Origin: Paracoccaceae bacterium
GTDB lineage: Bacteria; Pseudomonadota; Alphaproteobacteria; Rhodobacterales; Rhodobacteraceae
DNA: 64,000 nt
NCBI GenBank assembly: GCA_027489355.1
Contig: JAIXZY010000035.1
Span: forward strand, 1 to 64,000
Direction of reading: 5' to 3'
Below are positions 18,215 through 28,383 of this stretch, piece by piece. Each line of letters starts with the position of its first letter. Position 1 is the stretch's first letter. The position numbers and the translations under genes are program-made. The notes beneath the pieces were generated by a model, which did no database searches, was not told the origin of the DNA, and worked only from the letters and a program-made list of their open reading frames with translations.

Positions 18215-19120
18215 TCAGGACAGTTCCGGCACCTGTCGTCGCGAGCCGCGCTGCGAGAGGTCCAGGATCTGCGCCAGGATCACGCTGCCGGCCAGCGAGA
18301 AGAGCCCAAGTTCGACCCAGGTGATACGCAACGACTGCCCCACGATGATCACCAAGGGATGCGCCAGGTAGATCCAGACCGACAAGCGGGCGCACCAGTG
18401 CGATACCGACGTCGCGGGAAGGTGGATCGACAGGCACAGCAGCGCGAGCCCGGTTCCGTACAGGATGGTGCTGTTGTCGGGCGAGGGTCGGCCGAAAGAC
18501 AGGATCGTCCAGCTTGCCACAAGCGCGATCACCGCCAGCCGCCAGCCCCAGGAAAAGAAGGCGATGCCGACCAGGACCGGGATGACGCCAAAGCTCCACT
18601 GCCCGAATGGAACCGTCTCGGGGCTGCCTTCAAGTACCAGAAGCGTTGCCACCAGGATCGCCGCCCCGAAAGAAGCAAGCGGATGCTGGAACCAGGGCGC
18701 GAGAACAGAAGCCAGGAAGGCGAACGGCAGAATCCAGAGGTGAATCCAGGTTCCGGTCAGCAGCATGTGCCATTCCCACCATGAGAAGGGCGGTGCACTC
18801 ACCTTCAGCGCGAGGGCGATCTGGACCACGGCGAAGACCAGGGACCAGACCACGAAGGGCTGCAAAAGCCGCCTTGCGCGCTGGCTTGTCCGAGTGGCCG
18901 TTGGCATCGACAGGAGCACAAGGAAGAACGGCAGCGCGACATAGGCAATGCGATTACCGGGCGCCTGGCTGTCGAACCAGACGATTCCAAGCGCCGCAGC
19001 GAAGCGCGCGTAGTCGATCAATCCGTTCCGCGCTGTCGCCACGTCCGCCGCCCCAGATCTGCCGTAGCCTGCATCCTTAGTCTGCGCCCGAATTGCGTGC
19101 AAATCCAGCAATTTGCGCAT
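18215..19120 (-). CDS. Acyltransferase-3 family membrane protein, atypical
   Basis: A 301-aa protein with about eight or nine predicted transmembrane helices, resembling membrane O-acyltransferases (acyltransferase 3) that acetylate surface polysaccharides. The N-terminal helix LIDYARFAAALGIVWFDS matches the usual RxxAALxIVxxHS pattern, except that the conserved active-site His is Asp. The family's helix pattern, including SVWIYLAHPLVIIVG near the C-terminus, is retained. The missing His makes acyltransferase activity doubtful. It is convergent with the kinase gene, with a 3-bp gap. Confidence 0.7.
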   Translation of the reverse strand: MRKLLDLHAIRAQTKDAGYGRSGAADVATARNGLIDYARFAAALGIVWFDSQAPGNRIAYVALPFFLVLLSMPTATRTSQRARRLLQPFVVWSLVFAVVQIALALKVSAPPFSWWEWHMLLTGTWIHLWILPFAFLASVLAPWFQHPLASFGAAILVATLLVLEGSPETVPFGQWSFGVIPVLVGIAFFSWGWRLAVIALVASWTILSFGRPSPDNSTILYGTGLALLCLSIHLPATSVSHWCARLSVWIYLAHPLVIIVGQSLRITWVELGLFSLAGSVILAQILDLSQRGSRRQVPELS

Positions 19121-19187
19121 TTCGCCGACTTCGCGCGAAGGTGAGCCGGACCTCGCAACTTGGGGTTACGTCGTCCGGGTGCAACGG

Positions 19188-20492
19188 TCAGGCGGGGACC
19201 GCCATCCCGCTCTGCGCCTTCTGGCCCTTGCGCCCATCCCGCAGATAGCGCGCATAGCCAAGGTCCCCGGCCTCGATCTCGGTGCGCTTGCCCGAGACGA
19301 TGTCGGCCAGCACCCGGCCCGAACCCGCCGCCATCGTCCAGCCCAGTGTGCCGTGGCCGGTGTTCAGGAACAGGTTCTGGATCGGCGAGCGGCCGACGAT
19401 GGGCGTGCCGTCGGGGGTCATCGGGCGGAGGCCGCACCAGAACTTTGCCTGGCTCTGGTCCCCTGCCCCGCAGAACAGGTCCTCGACCGAATGGGTCAGG
19501 GTGGCCTGGCGCTTGGGCTTCAGGCTCAGGTCGAAGCCGGCGATCTCGGCCATGCCGCCGACGCGAATGCGGTCGCCCAGGCGGGTGATGGCGATCTTGT
19601 GCGTCTCGTCCATCACGGTCGAGACCGGGGCGCGGCCCTCGTCCACGATCGGGACGGTGATCGAGTAGCCCTTGACCGGATAGACCGGCAGCTTGATCCC
19701 GAACTCTTTCACCAGCATCGGCGAATAGGACCCAAGCGCCACCACGAAGGCATCCGCCGTGACGCGGCCTTCCGAAGTGTGGACCGAGGTGATGCGGCCC
19801 ATCGAGGCCTCCAGCCGGTCGATGGAGACGCCGTGGCGGAAGGTGACGCCCAGGGCGCGGGCCATGTTGGCCAGCGACTGGGTGAACTTGAAGCAATCGC
19901 CCGTCTCATCCCCCGGCAGGCGCAACCCGCCGGCGATCTTGCCGCGGGCCGCCGCCAGCCCCGGCTCGGCCGCGACGCAGGCGTCAGCATCCAGCACCTC
20001 GAACGGGACCCCATCGGCCTTCAGCACCGCGATGTCCTGCTCGGCCGCCGCGACCTGCTTTTCGGTACGGAACAGCTGCAGCGTGCCTTGCGTGCGTTCG
20101 TCATAGCGGATCCCGGTCTCGGCCCGCAGCTCCATCAGGCAGTCGCGGGAATATTCCGCCAGGCGGACCATCCGCGACTTGTTCACGGCATAGGCCTCGG
20201 CCGTGCAGTTCATCAGCATCCGCGCCATCCAGGACAGCTTGGTCCAATCGGGCTTGGGCTGGATGATCAGCGGCGCATGTTCCATGAACATCCACTTCAG
20301 CGCCTTGGTCGGGATGCCGGGTGCCGCCCAGGGAGAGGAATAGCCGGGGCTGATCTCGCCCGCGTTGGCGAAGGAGGTCTCAAGCGCCGCCTCGGGCTGG
20401 CGGTCGATCACAGTGACCTCATGCCCGGCCTTGGCAAGGTACCACGCCGAAGTCACCCCGATCACGCCTGCGCCAAGAACCACGACCTTCAT
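19188..20492 (-). CDS. dadA: D-amino-acid dehydrogenase (DadA family)
   Basis: A 434-aa FAD-dependent membrane-associated dehydrogenase that oxidises D-amino acids to 2-oxo acids and feeds electrons to quinone. The N-terminal dinucleotide fold is [20 protein letters not shown], followed by [21 protein letters not shown]. The C-terminal FAD block is [14 protein letters not shown]...[17 protein letters not shown] prefer the ATG at 20492, which matches the family and has GGGA 8 nt upstream; the track start is three codons earlier. It is divergent from lolA with about 260 bp between. No racemase or Lrp gene is adjacent. Confidence 0.92.
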   Translation of the reverse strand: MKVVVLGAGVIGVTSAWYLAKAGHEVTVIDRQPEAALETSFANAGEISPGYSSPWAAPGIPTKALKWMFMEHAPLIIQPKPDWTKLSWMARMLMNCTAEAYAVNKSRMVRLAEYSRDCLMELRAETGIRYDERTQGTLQLFRTEKQVAAAEQDIAVLKADGVPFEVLDADACVAAEPGLAAARGKIAGGLRLPGDETGDCFKFTQSLANMARALGVTFRHGVSIDRLEASMGRITSVHTSEGRVTADAFVVALGSYSPMLVKEFGIKLPVYPVKGYSITVPIVDEGRAPVSTVMDETHKIAITRLGDRIRVGGMAEIAGFDLSLKPKRQATLTHSVEDLFCGAGDQSQAKFWCGLRPMTPDGTPIVGRSPIQNLFLNTGHGTLGWTMAAGSGRVLADIVSGKRTEIEAGDLGYARYLRDGRKGQKAQSGMAVPA

Positions 20493-20751
20493 CTGCTGCA
20501 TCCCGATTGAGTATTTCCTTTCCGCGGAAGATATGGCGGATGGCGCAGGATTTCTTGGTGATTATCGCGGCCCCTGAGGCAAGGAAGCGCAGCTTTCTCC
20601 CCAAATTGCCGATTGATACGCAGATTATTGCGCAACATGCGCGGCAATCCGAAGGCTATCCCGTCACGACAGCTCACGCCCTCGGCACGTCCCTGCAACA
20701 GAGCGGGGGGCGGGGGTGCATCCTGCGAGGGGCATCGCTATATTTGCAGCC

Positions 20752-21351
20752 ATGAACCGTCGTCTTGCCCTTCTGGCCCCGCTCGCCTTCCTGCTGCCGT
20801 TTCCCGCGGCGGCCGAGAAGATCTCGCTTGCCACCCTGTCCGACTACCTGAACAGCCTGACCACGGTCGAGGCTGACTTCACCCAGGTGAATTCGGACGG
20901 AACGATCTCGACCGGCAAGATCTACATCAACCGGCCCGGACGGGTGCGCTTTGAATACGCGCCGCCCGACCGCAGCCTGGTGATCGCCGGGGGCCAGCAG
21001 GTCGCGATCTTCGACGCCAAGTCGAACCAGCCGCCAGAGCAGTATCCGCTGAAGCGGACGCCGCTGAACCTGATCCTGGCCAAGGACATCGACCTGGGCC
21101 GGGCGAAGATGGTGGTTGGTCATACGGACGACGGCACCTCGACGCGCGTCACCGCGCAGGACCCCGAGAACCCGGAATACGGCACGATCGAGCTGGTCTT
21201 CACCGACAACCCCGTCGAACTGCGTCAGTGGGTCATCACCGACGACCTGGGCGCCCAGACCACCGTCGTCCTGGGCGAGATGAAGAAGGGCGGCAAGATG
21301 GGCGCCGGCCTGTTCGACATCAGTGCCGAAACCGCCAGGCGCGGAAACTGA
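20752..21351 (+). CDS. lolA: Outer-membrane lipoprotein carrier protein LolA
   Basis: A 199-aa periplasmic chaperone that carries lipoproteins from LolCDE to the outer membrane. I chose the ATG at 20752, which gives a clean signal peptide (MNRRLALLAPLAFLLPFPAAAE). The mature protein has the LolA half-barrel pattern: LTTVEADFTQVNSDGTISTGKIYINRPGRVRFEY, then IFDAKSNQPPEQYPLKRTPLNLIL. No LolB-type gene is present, as usual in alphaproteobacteria. It is followed by the GTAGGGTGGGCG hairpin, which separates it from the convergent SLT gene. Confidence 0.93.
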   Translation: MNRRLALLAPLAFLLPFPAAAEKISLATLSDYLNSLTTVEADFTQVNSDGTISTGKIYINRPGRVRFEYAPPDRSLVIAGGQQVAIFDAKSNQPPEQYPLKRTPLNLILAKDIDLGRAKMVVGHTDDGTSTRVTAQDPENPEYGTIELVFTDNPVELRQWVITDDLGAQTTVVLGEMKKGGKMGAGLFDISAETARRGN

Positions 21352-21356
21352 CCCTG

Positions 21357-21387
21357 GCGTAGGGTGGGCGATCCGCCCACCTTACGC
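21357..21387. repeat. GTAGGGTGGGCG inverted repeat, copy 2
   Basis: Arms GCGTAGGGTGGGCG/CGCCCACCTTACGC, 14 bp with one G-U wobble, around a 3-nt centre. It fills the gap between the convergent lolA (stop 21351) and SLT lipoprotein (stop 21388) genes, so it is well placed to terminate both. Confidence 0.7.
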
Positions 21388-21969
21388 TCAGCGGCAATAG
21401 GCCAGCTGGCCGCGATACATCTCGGACCTGGCACCGACCGCGGCCGCAACCTCGACCAGCCAGGGCTTGCCCAGATGCGACTGCGCCGCATAGCCCGAGC
21501 GGCCCTCATGGTAGGCAAGGTACTGCGCCTCGGCATCGTCCTTGGAGATGCCCAGCGAGCGTGAGGATTCGTCCATGTACCAGCCCATGAAATCGGTCGC
21601 GTCGCCGATGTCGTCGCGCTTGGCCCGCCGCCCGCCCGCGCTGTCCTGGTATTCCTCCCAGGTCGCGTTCAGGGCCTGGCTGTAGCCATAGGCCGTGCTC
21701 TGCCGACCCATCGGGATCACGCCCAGCGCGAAGGTATGGGGCGTCCGCGCGTTGCCGATGAACTTCGATTCCTGGTAGATCGTCGCCATCTGGACATGCA
21801 CCGGAATGCCCCAGCGCCGCTCGGTCCGCTCCATCGCCCGCAGGTACTGCGGCCGCTCGCGGATGATCGCGCATGCATCGTCCAACTGCCTCGGCGCCGA
21901 GTAGTTGCCGCCGCCCCCGCAGGATGCAAGGCATAGGACCACCAGCGACGCACGGAGAAACCTGCTCAT
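21388..21969 (-). CDS. Lytic transglycosylase-like SLT-domain lipoprotein
   Basis: A 193-aa protein started at the ATG at 21969, giving a lipoprotein signal (MSRFLRASLVVLCLASC, lipidated Cys about residue 17). The mature domain has an SLT-type fold: AMERTERRWGIPVHVQMATIYQESKF, in which the Glu of YQESKF is the candidate catalytic residue, then GYSQALNATWEEYQ and ATDFMGWYMDESSRSLG. It should trim peptidoglycan from the membrane face. Activity is inferred. Confidence 0.82.
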   Translation of the reverse strand: MSRFLRASLVVLCLASCGGGGNYSAPRQLDDACAIIRERPQYLRAMERTERRWGIPVHVQMATIYQESKFIGNARTPHTFALGVIPMGRQSTAYGYSQALNATWEEYQDSAGGRRAKRDDIGDATDFMGWYMDESSRSLGISKDDAEAQYLAYHEGRSGYAAQSHLGKPWLVEVAAAVGARSEMYRGQLAYCR

Positions 21970-22171
21970 CTGCCCCTCGTGCACTTTTCTTTTGTGTGAA
22001 GTTTAGCTTATTCGCAGCGGGGATGAAATGGGGATCGCCCCACCCGCCCATCAGAAACCCGCGAGGAGCCGCACTGTAGGGCCTTGGCCCACAGACTGTT
22101 TCCCTGAGGGCGGCGCGGCGAAGTGGACAGATTCCGCGCGAAGGCGTAAATAAATCGTGGGGGATTGTGCC

Positions 22172-22498
22172 ATGCAGACGACGCACGCCAAGTACCATAT
22201 CGGACAGGTGCTCCGTCATCGGAAGCACCCGTTCCGTGGTGTCGTGTTCGACGTCGACGCGATGTTTTCCAACACCGAGGAATGGTACGACAATATCCCC
22301 GAGGACAGCCGCCCCTCCAAGGACCAGCCGTTCTATCACCTGCTGGCCGAAAACGGGCAAAGCTACTACGTGGCCTATGTCTCGGAACAGAACCTCGTGC
22401 CGGACGAAACCGGAGAGCCGGTCGATCACCCCGACCTGGGCGACCTTTTCGGCGATTTCGAGGATGGGCGCTATCCGGTGACCTTCCAGCTCAACTGA
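22172..22498 (+). CDS. hspQ: Heat-shock protein HspQ (YccV family)
   Basis: A 108-aa protein of the HspQ/hemimethylated-DNA-binding fold: AKYHIGQVLRHRKHPFRGVVFDVDAMFSNTEEWY...PFYHLLAENGQSYYVAYVSEQNLVPD. In enterobacteria it acts as a specificity factor for Lon and promotes degradation of damaged proteins. The ATG at 22172 is preferred over the GTG at 22157 listed in the track, since the family starts close to this point and GGGGGA lies upstream. Confidence 0.92.
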   Translation: MQTTHAKYHIGQVLRHRKHPFRGVVFDVDAMFSNTEEWYDNIPEDSRPSKDQPFYHLLAENGQSYYVAYVSEQNLVPDETGEPVDHPDLGDLFGDFEDGRYPVTFQLN

Positions 22499-22559
22499 CG
22501 CTTACCAGTTGTTCACGCTTTGCCCCTAGCCTGCGGGAAACGCAGCGAAAGGGTGCAAC

Positions 22560-22901
22560 ATGCAACTGCAGACTCAGACCAGGCCCAAGGTGATCTCCGT
22601 GACGGTGATCGACGACCGCATCGACGCGGCCACCGCGATCCAGTTCAAGGAAAAGATGCGCGAGGCGACGAAGAACGGCCCGGCGCGCGTGGTGCTGGAC
22701 CTGGCGCGGGTCCAGTTCCTCGATTCCTCGGGCCTGGGGGCAATCGTGGCGGTGAAGAAGCTGCTCGGCCCCGACCAGGCGCTGGAACTGTCGGGCCTGA
22801 CCCCCACGGTGGAAAAGGTCTTCCGCCTGACCCGGATGGACAGCATCTTCACGATCCATCCCTCGGTTGAGGTCGCCGTTTCGCATGCCGCCAGCGCCTG
22901 A
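22560..22901 (+). CDS. STAS-domain anti-sigma factor antagonist (RsbV/SpoIIAA-like)
   Basis: A 113-aa single STAS domain. The phosphoacceptor motif is FLDSSGLGAIVAVKKLLG, with the Ser of DSSG as the usual target. It would bind its partner kinase when unphosphorylated and release that kinase's target. It overlaps the next gene, an RsbW-like kinase, by 17 nt, forming a classic partner-switch pair. No sigma factor or PP2C phosphatase is adjacent, so the output is unknown. Confidence 0.92.
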   Translation: MQLQTQTRPKVISVTVIDDRIDAATAIQFKEKMREATKNGPARVVLDLARVQFLDSSGLGAIVAVKKLLGPDQALELSGLTPTVEKVFRLTRMDSIFTIHPSVEVAVSHAASA

Positions 22902-23331
22902 CCAGGACAGCCCGCCGGACGACCTGCACCTGACCTTCCTGGCCACGCCGGTCGCCGTTCGGGACAGCCTTGCGCAGATGATGGCGCTTCCGCCGCTTTG
23001 CCGCCTGTCGGCCGAGAGTCGGGGCACGGCCGAACTGGTCCTCGCCGAAGTGCTGAACAATGTGGCAGAGCACGCCTATGCCGACCAGTCGGGTCCCGTC
23101 TCGGTGACCATCCGGTCGACGGGACATGGCCTGCGCTGCCGGGTGGTGGACCAGGGCAGGGCCATGCCCGACGGCACCCTGCCGCCGGGCCGGTTGCTGG
23201 AAAGCCTGGAGGTGCCGGTGACGGACCTGCCCGAGGGCGGGTTCGGCTGGCACCTGATCCGCAGCCTTACGTCCGAGCTGTCCTATGCCCGGGTCGGCGA
23301 CCGGAACCTGCTGCAGTTCACCCTGCCCTGA
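22885..23331 (+). CDS. RsbW-like serine kinase / anti-sigma factor (HATPase_c)
   Basis: A 148-aa GHKL ATPase. The N-box is LVLAEVLNNVAEHAYAD, the G1 region VVDQGRAMPDG and the G2 region GGFGWHLIRSL. The ATG at 22885 is preferred over the TTG given in the track. It is translationally coupled to the STAS gene and should phosphorylate it. Known members regulate sigma factors or type-specific phosphatases; the target here is not encoded nearby. Confidence 0.9.
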   Translation: MPPAPDQDSPPDDLHLTFLATPVAVRDSLAQMMALPPLCRLSAESRGTAELVLAEVLNNVAEHAYADQSGPVSVTIRSTGHGLRCRVVDQGRAMPDGTLPPGRLLESLEVPVTDLPEGGFGWHLIRSLTSELSYARVGDRNLLQFTLP

Positions 23332-23440
23332 TGCCGGGGCGCTTTGCGCAAGTTGTCGGGAAAGGTCGCAAGCCTGCCACATCTGTGATCCGCTGCTGCC
23401 GCCCGACCGGGGTGTCATCGGGATGCGGCGAAGACGCTGC

Positions 23441-23488
23441 CCCCTGGCGTCGGGATCCTCAGTCCCACCCTCTCTCCGGCGCCAGGGG
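23441..23488 (+). terminator. Hairpin downstream of the STAS/RsbW pair
   Basis: Arms CCCCTGGCG and CGCCAGGGG match perfectly, with a roughly 30-nt loop that can itself pair partly. The right arm is followed by TCCTTTCCCCC. It lies about 110 nt after the RsbW stop and is a possible terminator. Confidence 0.4.
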
Positions 23489-23556
23489 TCCTTTCCCCCT
23501 TGGCATCGCCGGGACTGCGCCCTAGCTTCGACGGGTCAGCCTGCCCTGGGGGAAAA

Positions 23557-25120
<1,564 letters not shown>

Positions 25121-25131
<11 letters not shown>

Positions 25132-25585
25132 ACCCGACCGCGCCGCCATTTCGCAGGCGATCCGCGCCCTGACCCACGGCGAGACGGACCCCGTCGCGCT
25201 GATGGCCACCGTCGCCTGCGAGATACACCATGCGCATCCCCTCTGCGACTGGACCGGCTTCTACCGCGTCGTCGCGCCCGAGCTGCTGAAGATCGGCCCA
25301 TACCAGGGCGGCCACGGCTGCCTGGTGATACCGTTCAGCCGCGGCGTCTGCGGCGCCGCCGCCCGCACCGGGCAGATCCAGAACGTCCCGGACGTCGAGG
25401 CCTTCCCCGGCCACATCGCCTGTTCCTCTTCCACGAAATCCGAACTTGTCCTGCCGGTCCGGAACGGCCGCGGCACGCTTCTCGGTGTCCTGGACCTCGA
25501 CAGCGACAGCCCGGCCGCCTTCACGAAGGAAGACGAAGACTGGCTTGTCCCCCTCCTCGCCGAGGTCTTCCGCGACGCGACCTGA
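25121..25585 (+). CDS. msrC: Free methionine-(R)-sulfoxide reductase (GAF-domain fRMsr)
   Basis: A 154-aa single GAF domain starting at TTG 25121, overlapping the gamma-glutamyltransferase stop. It reduces free Met-R-sulfoxide. All three catalytic/resolving cysteines of the family are present: GGHGCLVIPF, RGVCGAAA and FPGHIACSSS. The WTGFY and SELVLPVRNG blocks also match. The rare start codon and overlap suggest translation depends on the upstream gene. Confidence 0.92.
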
Positions 25586-25604
25586 CGAATTCGGTTCAAA
25601 TTTT

Positions 25605-25626
25605 CCTTTCTCTTCTCCAAATATCC
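25605..25626 (+). repeat. GGATATTTGGAGAAG 3' element, copy B
   Basis: The plus strand reads CCTTTCTCTTCTCCAAATAT, 20 nt after the msrC stop. Its complement matches copy A (806-827) at 21 of 22 positions. In both cases the element has the same orientation relative to the preceding gene. Confidence 0.5.
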
Positions 25627-25691
25627 CACGGGAGGTCAGGAGGGTGTGAAACGCTCCGGGGCCGGCCAAGGGCGCAACGACAGGACAGGCC

Positions 25692-26582
25692 ATGACCGAA
25701 ATCACCCTTCTCGACGGCGGCATGGGTCAGGAGCTGATCGCCCGTGCCGGCGCGGACCCGGGCCCGCTCTGGGCCACGCGGGTCATGCTCGACCACCCCG
25801 GCCTGGTGCGCCAGATTCATGAAGACTACTTCTCGTCCGGTGCAAGCCTTGCCACCACGAACACCTATAACATCCTGCACGACCGCCTGATCCCGCACGG
25901 GCTGGACAGCCTGTACCACGCGCTGCACCTGCGCGCGCTGGCCGAGGCGCATGAGGCCCGCGCCGCCGCTGGCCGGGGCCTGATCGCCGGATCGATGGGG
26001 CCCCTGGGCGAAAGCTACCGCCCCGACCTGACACCGCCGGTCGAGGTCTCAGCCGCGCTCTATGCCGAGAAGGCGAAGATCATGGCGGCACATGTCGACC
26101 TGATCCTGATCGAGACGATTTCCTCGCTCGACCTCGCGCGCGGCGCGCTGAAAGGGGCGCGCACTACCGATCGGCCCGTCTGGCTGTCCGTCTCGGTCCA
26201 GGACCGTGATGGCACAAGGCTGCGGTCCGGTGAGCCGGTCGCCGCGCTGGCCGAGGTGCTGGCCGAGACGCCCGCCGATGCGGTCCTGGCGAACTGCTCG
26301 ATGCCCGAGGCGATGTCGGCTGCCCTGGACGCGCTGAGGCCGCTGGGCCTGCCATTCGGCGCCTATGCAAATGGTTTCTCCGAGATCACGCCGCACACCC
26401 ACGGCACCAGTGCGCCCGAGTATTGCGCCCGGCACGACCTGACGCCGGAACGCTATGGCGACTTCGCGCTTGGCTGGGTCGAACAAGGGGCGACGCTGAT
26501 CGGCGGCTGCTGCGAGGTGGGTCCGGCGCATATCCGGCACCTCTACAGCCGGTTGCGTGCGGAAGGCCATACGATTGCATAA
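25692..26582 (+). CDS. Homocysteine S-methyltransferase family protein
   Basis: A 296-aa TIM-barrel methyltransferase. The start MTEITLLDGGMGQELIARAG is typical. Zinc-binding cysteines are seen in VLANCSMPEA and in IGGCCEVGPAHI. Members transfer a methyl group from S-methylmethionine or betaine to homocysteine; the donor here is not determinable. Its position after msrC suggests a methionine-salvage context. The following pseudouridine-synthase gene overlaps its 3' end. Confidence 0.88.
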   Translation: MTEITLLDGGMGQELIARAGADPGPLWATRVMLDHPGLVRQIHEDYFSSGASLATTNTYNILHDRLIPHGLDSLYHALHLRALAEAHEARAAAGRGLIAGSMGPLGESYRPDLTPPVEVSAALYAEKAKIMAAHVDLILIETISSLDLARGALKGARTTDRPVWLSVSVQDRDGTRLRSGEPVAALAEVLAETPADAVLANCSMPEAMSAALDALRPLGLPFGAYANGFSEITPHTHGTSAPEYCARHDLTPERYGDFALGWVEQGATLIGGCCEVGPAHIRHLYSRLRAEGHTIA

Positions 26583-27243
26583 GCCGTCGCTCATCCCCGA
26601 CTTTGCCTACGACCCGCCGGACACGCCGCTGTCCATCCTTTACGAGGACCCGGCGATCATCGTCATCGACAAACCCGCGGGCCTGCTGACGGTACCGGGA
26701 AAGCTGGAGAACCGGCAGGATTGCCTGATCACCCGGCTGCAAGCGGTGCGCTGGGATGCGCTGACCGTGCACCGGCTGGATTGCGACACCTCGGGTGTCA
26801 TTATCTTCGCCCGCACCAAGCAGGCGCAGGGATACCTGGGGCAGGAGTTCGAGCAGCGGCGCGCGCAGAAGACCTATGTCGCCCGCCTGAAAGGCGTGCT
26901 GAGGCCGGACAGCGGCACCGTGGACCTGCCGCTTGGCAGCGACTGGGACTACCGGCCGCGGCAGAAGGTCGATCACGACCACGGCCGTCCGGCGGTGACC
27001 GACTGGCAGGTGATCGACCGGACCGAGAGCGAGACCCGCGTCCGCCTGACCCCGCACACCGGCCGGAGCCACCAACTTCGCGTGCATATGCTGGCACTTG
27101 GGCATCCGATCCTGGGCGACCAGATCTATGCGCCCGAAACCCGGGCGAGCCATGAGCGGCTGATGCTGCACGCCGAGAGCCTGGCGCTGCACCATCCCAC
27201 CAGCGGGGACTGGGTCAGCTTTACCGCCCCGGCACCGTTCTGA
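26557..27243 (+). CDS. RluA-family pseudouridine synthase
   Basis: Up to 228 aa. The track start is GTG 26557, inside the preceding gene; TTG 26575 is an in-frame alternative. The catalytic motif is HRLDCDTSGVIIFARTKQAQ. ILYEDPAIIVIDKPAGLLTVPG and TPHTGRSHQLRVHMLALGHPILGDQIY are family blocks. Length without an S4 domain fits RluA, which modifies 23S rRNA U746 and tRNA U32, but the target is inferred only. Confidence 0.9.
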   Translation: MRKAIRLHKPSLIPDFAYDPPDTPLSILYEDPAIIVIDKPAGLLTVPGKLENRQDCLITRLQAVRWDALTVHRLDCDTSGVIIFARTKQAQGYLGQEFEQRRAQKTYVARLKGVLRPDSGTVDLPLGSDWDYRPRQKVDHDHGRPAVTDWQVIDRTESETRVRLTPHTGRSHQLRVHMLALGHPILGDQIYAPETRASHERLMLHAESLALHHPTSGDWVSFTAPAPF

Positions 27244-27248
27244 CCACC

Positions 27249-27295
27249 GTGGACAAATGGGTATTATTACGTAATATCAATAGCTTGATCGCGGG
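27249..27295 (+). repeat. Bipartite intergenic element, copy 3
   Basis: A half-palindrome CCACCGTGGACA (ending 27255) is followed after 28 nt by CTTGATCGCGGG (27284-27295). It starts inside the rluA-type gene's stop region. The 28-nt spacer is AT-rich (GTATTATTACGTAATATC), unlike the other copies. Confidence 0.55.
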
Positions 27296-27331
27296 CGTTT
27301 ACGATCTGTCAAGCTTGGGACAGGCGCAGGC

Positions 27332-27358
27332 GTAGGGTGGGCGTATCGCCCACCCTAC
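27332..27358. repeat. GTAGGGTGGGCG inverted repeat, copy 3
   Basis: Perfect 12-bp arms GTAGGGTGGGCG/CGCCCACCCTAC with TAT at the centre. It sits between two convergent genes, 22 nt from the stop of the ABC substrate-binding protein, and probably terminates both transcripts. Confidence 0.7.
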
Positions 27359-27379
27359 CCCAGGTCCCTTGCGCGGCGA

Positions 27380-28312
27380 TCAGTCGTAGAGAACCGCAGC
27401 GATGTTCGCGTCGGTCATGTTGGTCTTGTCATACCAGTAGAAGCCGGTGTCGATGACCTTGGGCAGCTCTTCGCCCTTGATCGCCTTCGCGAGGCTGTCC
27501 ACCACGCACTGACCGATGCCGACCGGGTTCTGGGTGATCGAGCCGATCAGGGTGCCCTCCATGATGGCATCCTTCTGGCTTTTGCCGCTGTCGAAGCCCA
27601 CACCCACGATCTGCGCGCCGGTTTCCTTGATCGCCACCGCCAGGCCGATGGCCGCACCTTCGTTCGAGGCGAAGATGCCCTTGATCTCGGGGTTCGCCTG
27701 CAGGATCGCCTTGACGTTGTCGGCGGCCTTCAGCGCGTCGTTGGCGTACTGGACGTCCACGACCTCGATCTTGGGATAGGCTTCCTTGATGCGGTTCAGG
27801 AAGCCGTCCCGGCGCCCGATCCCGGTGGCGGAGGTCTGGTCATGGATCACCGCGGCGATCTTGCCCTCTTCCCCGATGGCCTTGGCCAGCCCGTCCGCCG
27901 CAGCCGCCGCGGCCGCCATGTTGTCGGTGGTGCAGGTGGTCAGCGGCAGGTCGCTTTCGACCCCCGAGTCGAAGGCGACGATCGGGATGCCGGCGTCGGC
28001 GGCCTTCTGCAGCGCGGGGACCTGGGCCTGGCTGTCCAGCGCGGCAAAGCCCAGACCCTGCGGGTTCTTGGCAATGGCGGCGTTCAGGATGTCGGTCTGC
28101 TTGTCGATCTCGGCCTCGGTGTTCGGGCCTTCGAAGGTGATCGTGACGCCATTGCGCGCCGCCGCCTCTTCCGCTCCCGCCTTCACGGCCTGCCAGAACT
28201 GGTGGCTGAAGCCCTTGGCGATGATCGGGAAGTAGGTCTCTTGCGCGAAGGAGGGTGCCGCGCCGAAGGCAAGGCCAAGCGCCAGCGCCGAAGTCAGTAG
28301 GGTCTTCTTCAT
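27380..28312 (-). CDS. RbsB-like sugar/polyol ABC transporter substrate-binding protein
   Basis: A 310-aa periplasmic type-I binding protein with a signal peptide (MKKTLLTSALALGLAFGAAPSFAQ). The fold blocks FSHQFWQAVKAGAEEAAARNGVTITFEGP, IPIVAFDSGV and IFASNEGAAIGLAVAI belong to the ribose/inositol binding-protein family. It is the last gene of the minus-strand run hydroxylase-Rieske-ATPase-permease-binding protein. The ligand is unknown; ribose, inositol or an inositol derivative are the family's common ligands. Confidence 0.92.
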   Translation of the reverse strand: MKKTLLTSALALGLAFGAAPSFAQETYFPIIAKGFSHQFWQAVKAGAEEAAARNGVTITFEGPNTEAEIDKQTDILNAAIAKNPQGLGFAALDSQAQVPALQKAADAGIPIVAFDSGVESDLPLTTCTTDNMAAAAAAADGLAKAIGEEGKIAAVIHDQTSATGIGRRDGFLNRIKEAYPKIEVVDVQYANDALKAADNVKAILQANPEIKGIFASNEGAAIGLAVAIKETGAQIVGVGFDSGKSQKDAIMEGTLIGSITQNPVGIGQCVVDSLAKAIKGEELPKVIDTGFYWYDKTNMTDANIAAVLYD

Positions 28313-28383
28313 GTCTCACTCCCTTTGGGTTTACCGGTGCGGCTTCATCCGCATCCGGGTCGTGTGTTGCTGTTGTTCTCTGC

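Noticed and set aside
20507-20755. 82-codon plus-strand ORF in the dadA/lolA gap
   Set aside because: No motif; it runs through the divergent promoter region and into the lolA start.
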